Shown here piece by piece: positions 35,911 to 47,089 of a DNA stretch of 64,000 nt. The notes under the pieces were generated by a model. It made no database searches. It had not been told where the DNA came from and was given only the letters and a program-made list of their open reading frames with translations. The stretch is taken from contig JALGAS010000008.1 in assembly GCA_023078685.1 (NCBI GenBank), forward strand, positions 2,108,001 through 2,172,000. The letters are read 5' to 3'. Positions within the stretch are counted from its first letter, which is position 1, and each line of letters starts with the position of its first letter. The DNA comes from Neopestalotiopsis rosae. Lineage: Eukaryota; Ascomycota; Sordariomycetes; Amphisphaeriales; Sporocadaceae. Both the position numbers and the translations under genes were made by a program.

Positions 35911-38304
35911 TTTTATATCTCTCTGTGATATAGTATGTTTTTATTTTATTTTTCTCTTTAGGGCGGCGGGTTGCAAAAATAAAATAAAGAGTGGGTGGGA
36001 AATGGTTGGTGTAGGCTGGCTGTGTTACTTATTCCCCTCCAAGCGAGCTGCAGGGTTTCGAGTATGTATGCCGAGTAACGTTTGGGGGGGTGCTGTAGAG
36101 TTGCTCCCAGTGACCGGCGGAGGCAATGTTAAGTATTGGACTGGGCTGGAAAAGAAATGGAGAGGAGGGGCAGGCACCTAACCTGATAAATAAGGTAGGC
36201 AAATAAGTTAGGCAGGGCAAATGGGTCGGTCGGTCGGTCGGGTCAGGTCAGTCGTAGGCTGGAGACGATGGGAGTTTCTTGTTTCTCGTGTGGCCCAGTG
36301 GTGTGCTTTTTTGGTGTGGTTCCCAAGAGTAATAAGTAATGACGATGGTGGGGGAATAAATGGAGCGGGTTTTTGGGGCCAGCTCGACTGGAGGGGCTCT
36401 GGCACTCTTGCTTGTGATTAGATAACGATTGCGATCGGGACCCGAGGATTTGCTAGGTAGGTATCTTTTATTTGCCAGTTTTTCTCAAAGGGCATTGAGT
36501 ATTACAAACGTGCATCAATTACAAATGCTCTTTAATTATAAAGTTAATTTTCTCTTCACTTTTTTAGCCTAGCTATTAGACTCGCCACAGCAACCGGACT
36601 CATATCCAAAGTAATTGGGATTTGGCTCAAGACCAAATGCTGAATAGGATACATAATACCAGTCAAGTACCTACCTACCTACCTATCAAACAGCCAGCCC
36701 GGCCCAGCCACGCCGCCAATGATGTATCAATCCATCCAAAATGCGCGAAGTGGGATGTTCCAAGCATGTAGTGGATCAACTCGTCCGTTCCCCTGCACTT
36801 CAAATGTCCTCCCTTACAATTGATGCGCGCAATATGATTTTTCATGAGCGGTGCAGTACCATGAAAATCTAGGTGGGATGCTACTTTGGCCTTTTGAGGA
36901 TGCATTTGATCGTCATTCTCGCGATGCAATGTGCTGTTTTAGGAGACATTGACCAGCGGTGCTCTTACAATTGACCAACAGCCAAAAAAAAGATGATCTA
37001 TCGCTTCTGGAGAATTCTCCCGGCGGGGTGTTTGACGTAAGGCTCGGCACCAGGAGCCATTCCGTCGCGAAGACTGCGGAATAGGGAACGGATCGACAGT
37101 GAATCCCTTTGGTCATAGGCCTGGGTCATAGGCCGCTGGAAGACCACTACGCCTTGCGCTCAGGCAAGACCGCCAGTCCCTGCGCGTGTGTTTGTTGCGA
37201 TACGGGCGGATGGGAGATGATGATAGTGCTGATATGCAGTCATTTAGGTTACACGTGTAGATCGCTTACAAGAAGCATTGATTCTGACACCGACATTATG
37301 ACCTCTGAAGTACAAGCATGTTTTTGTAAAGGATTAGGCATTACCAGATCTCATTCATACCTACACTTACCAATGGCTGATATACTCTGTAGCAATTTCA
37401 TCCACCCAAGCCATCCACCTTGCTGCGTCACTTCGAGGGACCGGTTCTGAGAATAGCACACTCAAAACGCCACACCCGAAATCCTTGCGCGCGCGCTATC
37501 TTTGGCTTTCGGTAAGTTCAAGGTTGCCTTGGCGGTAGGATAGTCAACAGTTTCACCCCTTCATGACGATGTACTTGCATGATGAGCGGCTTTTTTTACT
37601 TTGACGTCGGCGTTATCGTTATAACTGTTGACCTCCTCTTAAACCTATTCCCTCCCAACAAGACTCTGCAGCTAGAAATCGCTGCATTCAAACTATATTG
37701 TACCTGCATTCATTCTTCAGTGTTCTAGACAATTCAGTTGCCAAAGTTTCTTTTCTCATTAATTAGCACTTGAAACCCCGGCAGTTCGAGACAGTAAATA
37801 GTACCAAGGCCGGCTTTTATAAGAAGCAAGGTTACCTAGGTTGCGCCAGGGTGCTATGTGTATACAGTTTCTCCTAATGAGCTAGCTTTCTAATCATTGA
37901 CAATTTCTCACAGATTTTACCAGGATACCAAGAAATCGTAGTTCTTATAACTAAAGATGGCTATAGGAGAGACTAATATTCGAAAGAAGAAAATTCAATA
38001 AATGTGACCAACCACATCGTGACTGTTCTGATTCAGTCGCCGTGCCCAAACGCCGAAGCCTCCGGCTGGTGGCGGCTGCCGTCGTCATTTGCAGCGACAA
38101 CGGCCGATGCTGGGCCTTTACTAGGCAAAGTGCATCGGAGAGAACCCCGGGCAGTCAAAGGTACCTACCCGTTAGTATTCTGCTGCAAAGAACTCTGATC
38201 ACGATTGACGATTTCTATTGTACGGCAGGAGTTTATTCAACGAGTATTCTGGAATATAATCCTCGTTGAACCTTGGCAATAGTGGTCTTTGAAAGTCTGT
38301 CAGG
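35911..38304. promoter_or_regulatory. Divergent intergenic region, 2.4 kb
   Basis: It lies between the lactonase gene (minus) and the HAD phosphatase gene (plus), so it holds both promoters. It contains a GGTC microsatellite (36224-36240), an ACCT repeat near 36668-36684, and two closely spaced copies of GTCATAGGCC near 37113-37134. No coding frame stands out. Confidence 0.5.
36224..36240. repeat. GGTC tetranucleotide repeat
   Basis: Just over four copies of GGTC in the upstream region of the 6-phosphogluconolactonase gene. Confidence 0.85.
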
Positions 38305-39388
38305 ATGACGCAACCAAAATACCTCACAGGCGATGCAGCTGCCTTGAATGAGTTCATCGACCGCTTCGATGTGAGTACACATGGCGATAGTATTGAATTA
38401 TGCTGACCAATATTGCAGACTTTCCTGTTTGACTGCGATGGTAACTATACACTGGAACAAGCGTAAAGCTCCGGCTAACTCCAGAACCAGGAGTGTTATG
38501 GTCGGGAGATCACGTCTTTGAGGGTACCGTTGAGACGTTGGAGCTCCTTCGATCCAGAGGTTCGAACGCCCGGGATTATGTAACATGTGTCTACTCGCAT
38601 CGCTGACAAGAAGAATGAATAAAGGCAAGAGGGTGGTATTTGTGACCAATAATTCTACAAAGTCGCGTCAAGACTATCAAAAGAAGCTCACCGCATTGGG
38701 CATACCCAGCGATATTGAGGAAATCTTTGCCTCGGCCTACTCATCAGCCGTCTACATCTCCCGCGTCCTCAAGCTCCCAGAGGGCAAGAACAAGGTCTTT
38801 GTCATTGGCGAGAGCGGCATCGAGACGGAGCTGCGCACCGAAAACATTCCCTTTGTCGGCGGCACCGACCCGGCCCTCCGGCGCGACATCACGCCCGAGG
38901 ACTATGGCAAGATCGCCGACGGCTCCCTGCTGGACCCCGAGGTGGGCGTCGTGCTCGCCGGCCTCGACTTCCACATCAACTACCTCAAGCTGTCGCTCGG
39001 CTTCCAGTACCTGCAGCGCGGCGCAAAGTTCCTCGCCACCAACCTGGACAGCACCCTGCCCAACAGCCACAGCTTCTTCCCCGGCGCCGGCTCCATATCC
39101 ATCCCGCTGGTGCACATGTCGGGCCAGCAGCCGCTGTCGCTCGGCAAGCCCAGCCAAGCCATGATGGACGCCATTGAGGGCAAGTTCCAGCTCGACCGCG
39201 CCAGGACCTGCATGGTCGGCGACCGGCTGAACACGGATATCCAGTTTGGTGTCGAGGGAGGTCTGGGTGGCACGCTGGCCGTGCTCACGGGTGTCAGCAA
39301 GAAGGAGCACTGGGAGGCCGAGGACGCGCCCGCAGTGCCGGCATACTATGTCGACAAGCTCAGTGACCTCCGTGGCGCTCAGTCGTGA
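38305..39388 (+). CDS. pho13: HAD-superfamily phosphatase, PHO13/4-nitrophenylphosphatase (phosphoglycolate phosphatase) type
   Basis: Four exons: 38305-38370, 38419-38440, 38491-38559 and 38625-39388, giving 306 aa. Introns 1 and 2 are GTGAGT...GCAG and GTAACT...CCAG. Intron 3 needs a weak GTTCGA donor, but it has a CTGAC branch point and restores RSRGKRVVFVTNNSTKSR. HAD motif I spans the tiny 22-nt exon and its neighbours (FLFDCDGVLWS, catalytic Asp). Motif II is VTNNSTKSR, and motif IV is VGDRLNTDIQFG, which holds Mg2+. The family repairs metabolites (2-phosphoglycolate, 4-phosphoerythronate, 2-phospho-lactate) and also hydrolyses 4-nitrophenyl phosphate. It is cytosolic with no signal peptide. 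The length matches yeast Pho13. Confidence 0.93.
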
Positions 39389-39968
39389 GGAGGTTCATGA
39401 ACGGGAAATAGGAGTATCCTATTGCGGATCCTTGGGGGACGCTTCGAGTAGCCACTTTAGACTGAATGATTCCCGGTCTAGAGTAGACGCATACGCTAGA
39501 ATACGTGCGAGATTTCTCACATAGAATAGAGCAACCTGACCCATCCATGACGATACTTATTCCCGGACTCGGTCGGACGCCATACATTTAGCCTAATATC
39601 TTAGTTTGATACTGGGGTTGAATCTCGACTATCTTGATATGTAGGCATTTCTTTTTCATCGACTACAGGCTGCATTCGTCCGCAGCAGCACACAACATTA
39701 CGATTGACAATTCGTTATTTAGCAGTACGTGGCGTCCATTCCGCGGGCTGTTGGGTTGCATCCCGCCTTCCATCCCCGCATCGTAACGACCCAATGATCC
39801 GGTCCCAGAAGTCTGGGTTGTGGCGATAGGCGACATGAATGCTGATAAAGGTGACATCTATGACGAAGCATCCGACTATATAAATATAGTATAATACGAC
39901 GCTCTACCACCGAAACTGCAGATCATATATCACATAATCAAATATAGTCCTTCTCTTACACATTTACC
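39389..39968. other. Intergenic: PHO13 3' flank and dioxygenase promoter
   Basis: About 0.58 kb with no coding signal. A possible TATA-like ATATAAATATAG lies near 39878-39889, about 80 nt upstream of the dioxygenase ATG. Confidence 0.5.
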
Positions 39969-41102
39969 ATGGCCTCGCCACGCCCAGTTTTGACTGAAGC
40001 CGAAAGGCAACACTTTCTCAAGTACGGCTACCTCCACCTCAAGCAGTGTTTCACGCGCGAGCAGGCCGCCGAGGCGACGGCAGACGTGTGGACGCGGCTG
40101 GGCATGTCGGCCGACGACCGGGACACCTGGACCAAGGCGCGCACCCACATGCCATCGCACAAGACCTTTGACGCCTCGGTGTTTGCGCCCCGGGCCTGGT
40201 CCGCCATCTGCGAGCTCTGCGGCGGCGAGGACCGCGTCGCGCCCGAGTCGAGGGACTGGCGCGACTCCTTTATCGTCAACCTCGGGTCGATCGAGGGCGA
40301 GGGGCGTCCCGTCGCCCCCAAGGAGCTGGATAATTGGCATGTGGATGGTGACTTTTTTGTTCATTATCTGGACAGCCCGGAGCAGTATGTTTTGGTCAAC
40401 TTTCAAACACTTTCTTTCCCATCTGCTGAAGTTAAAACGAATGAACCCTGTCTCCTATAAGTCTGAGTCCTTTGAAGTCTCATCTATCAAACGTCAATGA
40501 CCCAAAGCAGTATTTATACTAATTCCTGAAAACCGCCCCTCAGAGGTCTTCTAGTAATTCCACTATTCACAGACATCCAGCCCAACGGCGGCGGCACCAT
40601 GATCTGCCCGGACGCCATCCCGAAAGTCGCGCAGTGGCTGCACGACCACCCGGACGGCGTGTCGCCTCGGATGGTCCCGCGCGACCACGGCGACTTTGGC
40701 CGGGAGAGGAACTTACAGTGGTACTGCGACGTGGTACAGGGCTGCGGCGACGGGCAGTTTGTCGAGGCCGTCGGCGAGGTCGGCGACGTCTACCTGCTGC
40801 ACCCGCTCATGATGCACTCGGCTACCAACAACGCGCTGCGCCGGCCGCGCATCATCACCAACCCGCCCGTCAGTCTGAGGGAGCCTTTCTGCTTTGCCCG
40901 GGAACGGGAGGACGACTATAGTCTGGTGGAGCTCAAGACCATGCGTAGCCTGCGAGGAGGGGACAGGGACAGGCTCAAGTCGTGGCAGATCACGAGGCCT
41001 CGAGAGGCGGTCGTGCCGGAGAGGGTGCGTATCCAGGAAGCCATGAAACTCGATGAGGCGAAGAGGTTACAAGAGGCTAGAGAAATCGCCGTGGAAGCTT
41101 AG
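39969..41102 (+). CDS. Phytanoyl-CoA dioxygenase-family protein
   Basis: Two exons, 39969-40384 and 40544-41102, giving 324 aa. The 159-nt intron (GTATGT...TCAG) joins LDSPEQ to GLLVIPLFTDIQPNGGGT, the central strand of the fold. The putative Fe(II) ligands are His124 and Asp126 (NWHVDGDFF) and distal His230 (LMMHSATNN), followed by an RRPRIITN segment suited to binding 2-oxoglutarate. The family consists of non-haem iron, 2-oxoglutarate-dependent oxygenases; fungal members act on varied small molecules, so the substrate is unknown. The C-terminal 40 residues are charged and probably helical. No targeting signal is evident. The gene sits alone, with no pathway neighbours. Confidence 0.88.
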
Positions 41103-41347
41103 AATGCTTCGTAGACCTCCAGTTCTTTGCCTGTAGCGGCCAGCTTAAGGATGCACTAAAATGTTGTTTGATTTCACTGTATTGAATTTTTGAATATTCT
41201 TGGTCATAACATTTGAGCTGCACCACACCGCACAGCAAAACAAACACAGCAGCCTGTGTATGAGTTATGGATGAACCGATGGTTTTGTCTTCAACAGTAT
41301 ATGCATCGATTCTCTTCAAGTCTATCAAGTCGTATTTAGGCTGCGAC

Positions 41348-43568
41348 CTAGGTCGTATTCATCCGAGCAGCTACGCGAGAGTGCTGTCGAATATGAACTG
41401 TACGTACTAGGTCTTGCATCCCATCCCGATCCAGATTCATCTCCCATGGATTCTCTTTTGCACGTCGTCTCAGAAATTTGCTCAAGCCGTCTAGACGGTC
41501 AAAAACTGTTGGACACTTCTTTGTGCGAATTGGCAAACCTTGAAGGACTGCTATATGTTCCATCAAATCTGATCTGTAAATGCTTTCCAAGTGAATCCTG
41601 CCGTCGTGCCTGAAATCACCCAATCGGACATATTCAGCGCGATTTTGTGAACCAGGAATCTGCTGAAGCACGAGGCCTTCAACGTGCTCATACAAAGGGT
41701 CAAATCTAACCAAGAAGAAGCAGAGCTTTTCAGGTTGAGGAAATCCTGCCAGCCACTGTGAGACGCTCCGGTTGATAGAAACATGGAACAGGTCAAGCGA
41801 TCCGCCGCTCCGACTTTTGAGGGGAGCACATAGACACACAGCACGCTTGGTGAGGTTGCTTCCCTTGAATTCGGGATCTTCGAGTGTTCCGAATACTGCA
41901 ATGCCCCTGAGGCTCAATATGCCATCTCGCGGTTCAGAGGTATGGGCGTCTTCAAGAACCTGAATCCATGATATGGAAAAGTCGGCCGTTTTAGATTCGC
42001 CCCTGCGTTCTTTGAATGCCAAGTCCTGACTGATCGGACCATCAAGACTTAGCCAGGACCACGTTGGGGCAATGGATTTGTCCATTTGCTTTAGTATTTG
42101 TCCTTCTGAGTCTCTGTAAGGTCCCCAGCAGAGTTGTCGGTATAAATCATGCCTCCAGAGCCCATGCTGATACGTGTTGCCTGTATCACTCTGTGTCATT
42201 TCAAGGTATTCAACAAGACCTGCCAGAGCAATGACTTTGTCCGTCTTTTTCGTGAGGCCACACGACGAATATTGTTCTACAAGGTATGACCAGAGTTGTC
42301 GAAAGGCTGCTTTGCTTGTAGGTGATAGCTTCCATTCCCACAAGCACTCCTTCCCATCGGTGAGACCGGTCGGACACTGCTCGCTTGCGACAAGTTTGGA
42401 GCACTCCCAATATACCTGGCTGGCTGTGAAACTCAGCTGCCGCGGTGCCATATAGCGCTCCTGTATAACCCAAGCACGAGAATTTAATGGAGCACGAAGC
42501 AGGTCATTATCAATAAAACACACGTCTTGGGAGTGATAATCAGTTGACCGTATTGGTTGGAATAGGTAGACTGAGCAGCCGTCGAGTTGAAATCCGAGGT
42601 CAACAAGTGTTGGATGTTTCAAGGCCGCATCGCTTGTGATGAAGCAGCCCTCATCGCTCCCCCCTCGCCCAACTTGCGGCAATATTGCAATCCGCATGAG
42701 TATAGACCTTTCTCATTAACACTGCTTGTTCGTTCCAATCCTGTTGATCCTGCTGCATGATGCAGAGGGAATCGATCCAGATGTAGTAGATTCCGAGAGA
42801 TCTGGCCACCTCAATTGCGTCCCTGAAGGTTTTTGGGAGCCCTGTTATCGAATTCTTCTCCTTGTAACGGGAAATATTCTCTCTTGTCAGTGTTGCGTGT
42901 TGAGAATCACCCCAGCAATGACTCAAAGTCGCATAGGGCTCTGTGATGCTCTTTGTCTCATCGACAAGATTCCAAATTCCAAAATCCTGTTCATGTACTT
43001 GGATAAGTCTTGTGGGTCTGAAGGATGCTTGAAGTTTCGATGGTTGGCAGCCAGGGTGGTGTTCTTTGCACGTGGTGTACCACTTCAGCCAAAGGGCATT
43101 GGAGCCTTTGGTCGAAGTAGGTAACTCGCTCGGTGGCGTTTGGGCATGATCTTTCAGATCTTGAAGTTCCGCTCTCGACATCAAATACCTCGTATGACCT
43201 CCCTTTGTACTGTTCTCCCAGAATTCTGCGTAAATGCGGTTTGGGTAGACATACAGAGCCAGTTGTGTTAGTGGCAGCTTGCCGTTCGCGGATATCTCGT
43301 CCTTGAGCAATTGGACATTGATGCGCCCATCGTCGCCTTGAATTTCCGGTCTTCTCTGCAAGCAATAATCAAACATGTGTCGGCAAAACAAACAGCCAAT
43401 CATGATTGAATTGTGTAGATCATCCATGTTGTGATGCAGGTGAATCTTGACAAAGTTATTATTACGGTCGCCCCAGCTGTCTATAGGCTGGTCATTCGGA
43501 TATTGGAGCATTTTGTTAACGCGACCAGCTGCAGTCCTGACGCCATTCTCGCAGATCTGGCAAAGCAT
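41348..43568 (-). pseudogene. HET-domain (heterokaryon incompatibility) gene interrupted by a frameshift
   Basis: The minus-strand reading starts at MLCQICENG (43568), a common opening for HET proteins. It runs through the HET domain: PYATLSHCWGDSQ, GLPKTFRDAIEVARSLG, YIWIDSLCIMQ and HADCNIAASWARG. It then hits a TGA shortly after a six-C run on the plus strand (42659-42664). The next frame continues the protein without a break (SDEGCFITSD...) to a stop at 41348. Total length is 2221 nt, one more than a multiple of three, which fits one extra base in the run. It may be a real pseudogene, an allele-specific break, or a sequencing error. HET proteins trigger cell death when unlike hyphae fuse. 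The long C-terminal half is the usual variable region. Confidence 0.85.
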
Positions 43569-43944
43569 CGTGATCACGGTTGCGCTATCGCGCTGGTGTT
43601 CGTGGCGCGACAAATGTGATGTGTTAACAGAGGCGGGTCGAAGTGATGACAAACATGACTTGATCAAGGACTCCGTGGCTGAGTTAGCTCTATATGAATA
43701 ATGTGCAGCCGGGAGGGAAAAAACTGAACATTGTACACAGAATTAGTAAGTGCATATGCAGCACACGTGTACACAGTTCCACTTCATTCATGCAGGCCGG
43801 TCTGCCATATTACTCCCCTCAATGCCAAGCTCTCCGCCCGCCATTATCTCGCGGGCCAGATATTGTGCGCTGAGGGCAGACGTGAAATTACAACTGCTTT
43901 AGATATTCATGTTATTGATGATACAAATTTTGCCATTCTCAATC
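43569..43944. other. Short intergenic: HET gene promoter and DHFR 3' flank
   Basis: It is 376 nt. A few in-frame ATG or near-start codons lie upstream of the chosen HET start but add no recognisable sequence. Nothing else is seen. Confidence 0.5.
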
Positions 43945-44661
43945 TTACTCCACCTTTTCCCACATTTGAAACTCATACTGCGTGCCATTCTCCTCCTGCA
44001 CGCCCTCGGGCACCGTCTCGCCGGTCCAGGCATCCAGGCTCTCCTTGGAGCACTTGGCCCACCTGCTGTCGCCCTGGGACTCGAAGAGGCGGAGGGAGAA
44101 GAAGGCGTCGCACTCAAAGTCGGTGTCGATCTTGGTCAGCAGGATGCGCTTGGCCTCCTTGAGCTGCAGGGCCGCCGTGTAGATCTGCGCGCCGCCAATG
44201 ACAAAGACGCGACCGACGCTCCCACCCTGCTTGCCGACGTACTCGACGGCCCGCTCTAGCGAGCTGACCCGGACAGGCTCCTCGAGGTTCTGCTCCGCCT
44301 CTCCTCCTGCCGAAGAAGAAGGCGCCGTCTCCGGGTGGGATCGGCTGATCACTATGTTCAGTCGTCCCTTCAGCGGTCTGAACTTGGGTGGTATGCTGTC
44401 CCACGTCTTGCGACCCATGATGACTGCATTGGCAGCGGTCGGTGGTGCCTATTGTAGGATCATTAGCATGGATCGTTTCCTTAGTGGTAGAATTCTTTCA
44501 AGTGTTTCTTAGGCCTATCGTACGTCTTGTGGTAGTCTCTTGGTCACTCTGGCGAAATATGCCATCTCCTTCTTGAGGCCCGTCCAAGGCAGGCCACCCG
44601 CGCGGCCGATGCCCATGTTGCGCGTTGCCGCGAGGATCAGAGTCAGCTCCGTCGATGCCAT
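43945..44661 (-). CDS. dfr1: Dihydrofolate reductase
   Basis: Two exons on the minus strand, 44661-44524 and 44448-43945, giving 213 aa, the usual size of fungal DHFR. The intron is 75 nt (GTACGA...ATAG). The N-terminus has LTLILAATRNMGIGRAGGLPW and the substrate-side motif WTGLKKEMAYF. After the intron come VIMGRKTWDSIPPKFRPL, RLNIVISRS (NADPH binding) and FVIGGAQIYTAAL. It reduces dihydrofolate to tetrahydrofolate with NADPH, for thymidylate and purine synthesis, in the cytosol. It lies between the HET gene and an MFS transporter, which is probably chance. Residues 80-100 carry a Ser/Gly/Ala loop insertion. Confidence 0.95.
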
Positions 44662-45259
44662 TGCTGATGCCTTCTTATCAATTTGGGTAGGTGTATTAAA
44701 CAGCCTTGAAACACATTAGAACCACCAACCAGTGCATATAAGTCAAAGAGAACGCACTAACCGCCAGGGTCATGTCCGAGTGAATGGTTGCTGGCAAAGG
44801 TGTAGAAAAAAAAAGCTTGATTAGAGGGGCACTGAATTGCGCTGCGCGAGGCGACATTGCGGGGCTGGGTCATGCGCTATACTGACTGTACTACTTGAAG
44901 GACTATTCAAGGTCCAGGACACAAATATTACCTACCCTCTGGATTCAAATTAATACCACAGAGCCTTGGTTTTCCCGCAATTCAAGGTGTGCTAAAACGA
45001 GAGGGGAAGCGAAAGGGAAGAAATCGTAATTCGTATGTACAATGCAATCTATGTATTCAGTCGCAGTATTCCATTGCACGCACTATATACAGTCTATGAT
45101 CTCAAGATCCTCTTCTAAACCACAACTTTTATCAACATCGTTTTGGAGGGCTTCAGGCAAATGCACTCGAAACACAACGCTCGTACAGAATCTTGCCTAG
45201 GCATGGTTCTTTACCATGTCCGTCTCATTCTTGCAGGTTCTCCTCGAGCACAACAACAT
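44662..45259. other. Intergenic: DHFR promoter and MFS transporter 3' flank
   Basis: About 0.6 kb with no coding signal; a short A-rich run occurs near 44806-44815. Confidence 0.5.
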
Positions 45260-47089
45260 TTATCGGTCCAGCTTCTTCTCACGAATAAAGGCACTCGATA
45301 CCAAGCACAGTACGATGAATACCATGGCCGGGAGACAGGCCCAGGAAGTCGCGACAGCATAACAGTCGCGCACCACGCTGGCCACGTCGACGGGCAGCTC
45401 GCGAATGTAGTCGAGAGACTCCCTGACCCGCTCGGCAATCTCCTCGGCGCTGCTGTCGCTCAGGCGGGCCGCCAGCTCCGTCTTGAGCACCTGCTGCAGC
45501 ACGGCCGTGGAGACGCTGATGCCGATGATGGTGCCGAGGGAGCGGAACAGGTAGGAGCAGGCGACGGCGACGGCCATGTCCTCGGGCGCCGTGTTGGAGA
45601 TGATGGCGATGAGCGTCGTGGTGATGGAGATGGACGCGCCGAGGGCGAGCAGGACCATGGCCACGAGCACGCCCACCAGCGACTTTGCGACGACGCCCGT
45701 GAACAGGGCCACCAGGACGAGGCTCAGGCACAGGATGCCGTAGCCGATGAGGGTCAGCCAGTAGTACTTTCCGGTGCGCCGCATGATCAAGCCGCCTCCT
45801 AGTGAGCCCATCAGGCCAGAGACGGTGCCCGGCAAGAACATGAGCCCGGACTCGGACGCCGTGAGTGCGAGCGCGCCCTGGTAGAAGAGTGCTACGAAGA
45901 ACCAAGCTCCCATTTGCGCAGCAAGTCCGAAAAAGTTTGCACCATATGCGGCCAGCACCGGGGGATCCAGAATCACATGGCCAGGTGCAAAAGGGTTCGA
46001 CGCCCACTTGTTCTCAATGAGAATGAATGCGGCGAAAAGGACCGGGGCGAGCGCCAGCGGGATAACGGTGCTCAACTCACTCCAGCCCTCATTGCTGCCA
46101 TTGTCCAGACCAAAGGCGAGCAGGAAGACGGCGCCTGAGAGGGTAATGGCGCCGGGAAAGTCAATTTTCTTGAACTTGACGGCCCAGTGCGAGTGGTCCG
46201 TCTTGGGCAGGTCGAGCACCAAAAAGACGGCCAGCCAGGCGACAATGGCAATGGGGAACTGGCCGATAAAGGCCCACCGCCAGCCGATCGTGTCGGCAAT
46301 GAAGCCGCCCAGCGGCGCGCCGCTGGCGATGCCGGCCGCGAAGACGACGTTGATGTAGCCCTGCCAGACGCCGCGGTCTCGCAGACTCACGAGGTCGGTC
46401 ATCAAGATGGAGACGATGGCGTTCATGCCGCCGCCGCCCATGCCGGCCACTCCGCGAGAGACGCACAGCTGTATGATATCCTTGGAGAGACCACAACCCA
46501 GACAGCCCAGGCCGAAAACGGAGTAGGAGAATAAGAGGCACTCCTTGCGTCCGAATATATCACTCAACTTGCCGTATAGGGGCTGGAAGGTAGTGAGTGT
46601 CAAGAAATACCTAACGGTGGACGATTTAGTGTCTGGTATCATCATGGTGACTGATTCATACTCACGATGTGGCGATCCAGCTCGTGCTGTTCAGGGCCTG
46701 CAAATCAGATCCAATCTTTCCGTAGGTTGCAACCACCAACGTCTGGTCCATGGCGACAAGCAGAATCTAGAGTATGGGGATCAGCCTTTCGTTTTCGCTT
46801 CGTATTAGTAAAACTCCAAGATTTTGCTTACACCAACAGCCAGAGCCGGCAGCAGAGTGGCCATGTTGACCTTGATCTTTGGACCATTGCTCGCTCCTTG
46901 CTGCGCATTATCTCGAATACCACCCTCGGCTACATTATGGCTGCTCGACGTAGACTGCTGTCCCTCTTGAAAAGTGCCATTGTTCCCTCCATTGGACGTC
47001 GCGGTGATGCCGTTCTCGGAGGTGCTGGCACCGAGCAAGGGTGCCGTCTCTGCGGCGGCCGCAACCTCTGTAGGCAGCTTTGTAGACAT
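45260..47089 (-). CDS. MFS transporter, 14-TM DHA2 group (Vba/Fnx1-like)
   Basis: Three exons on the minus strand: 47089-46832, 46766-46666 and 46610-45260, giving 569 aa. The introns are 65 nt (GTAAGC...CTAG) and 55 nt (GTGAGT...TTAG). About 75 disordered N-terminal residues precede the first helix (LLPALAVGILLVAMDQTLVV). The opening segment TYGKIGSDLQALNSTSWIATSYFLT, split here by introns, and the motif PLYGKLSDIFGRK match vacuolar basic amino-acid transporters Vba1/Vba2 and S. pombe Fnx1. RDRGVWQGYINVVFAAGIASGAPLGG is the DHA2 antiporter motif. The likely site is the vacuolar membrane, moving amino acids by proton exchange. A drug-efflux role is the main alternative, since the same family contains such pumps. 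Confidence 0.93.

Noticed and set aside
38551..38575. GGTTCGAAC, resembling a tRNA T loop
   Set aside because: It lies at an exon-intron boundary of the HAD phosphatase gene, and flanking bases do not pair.
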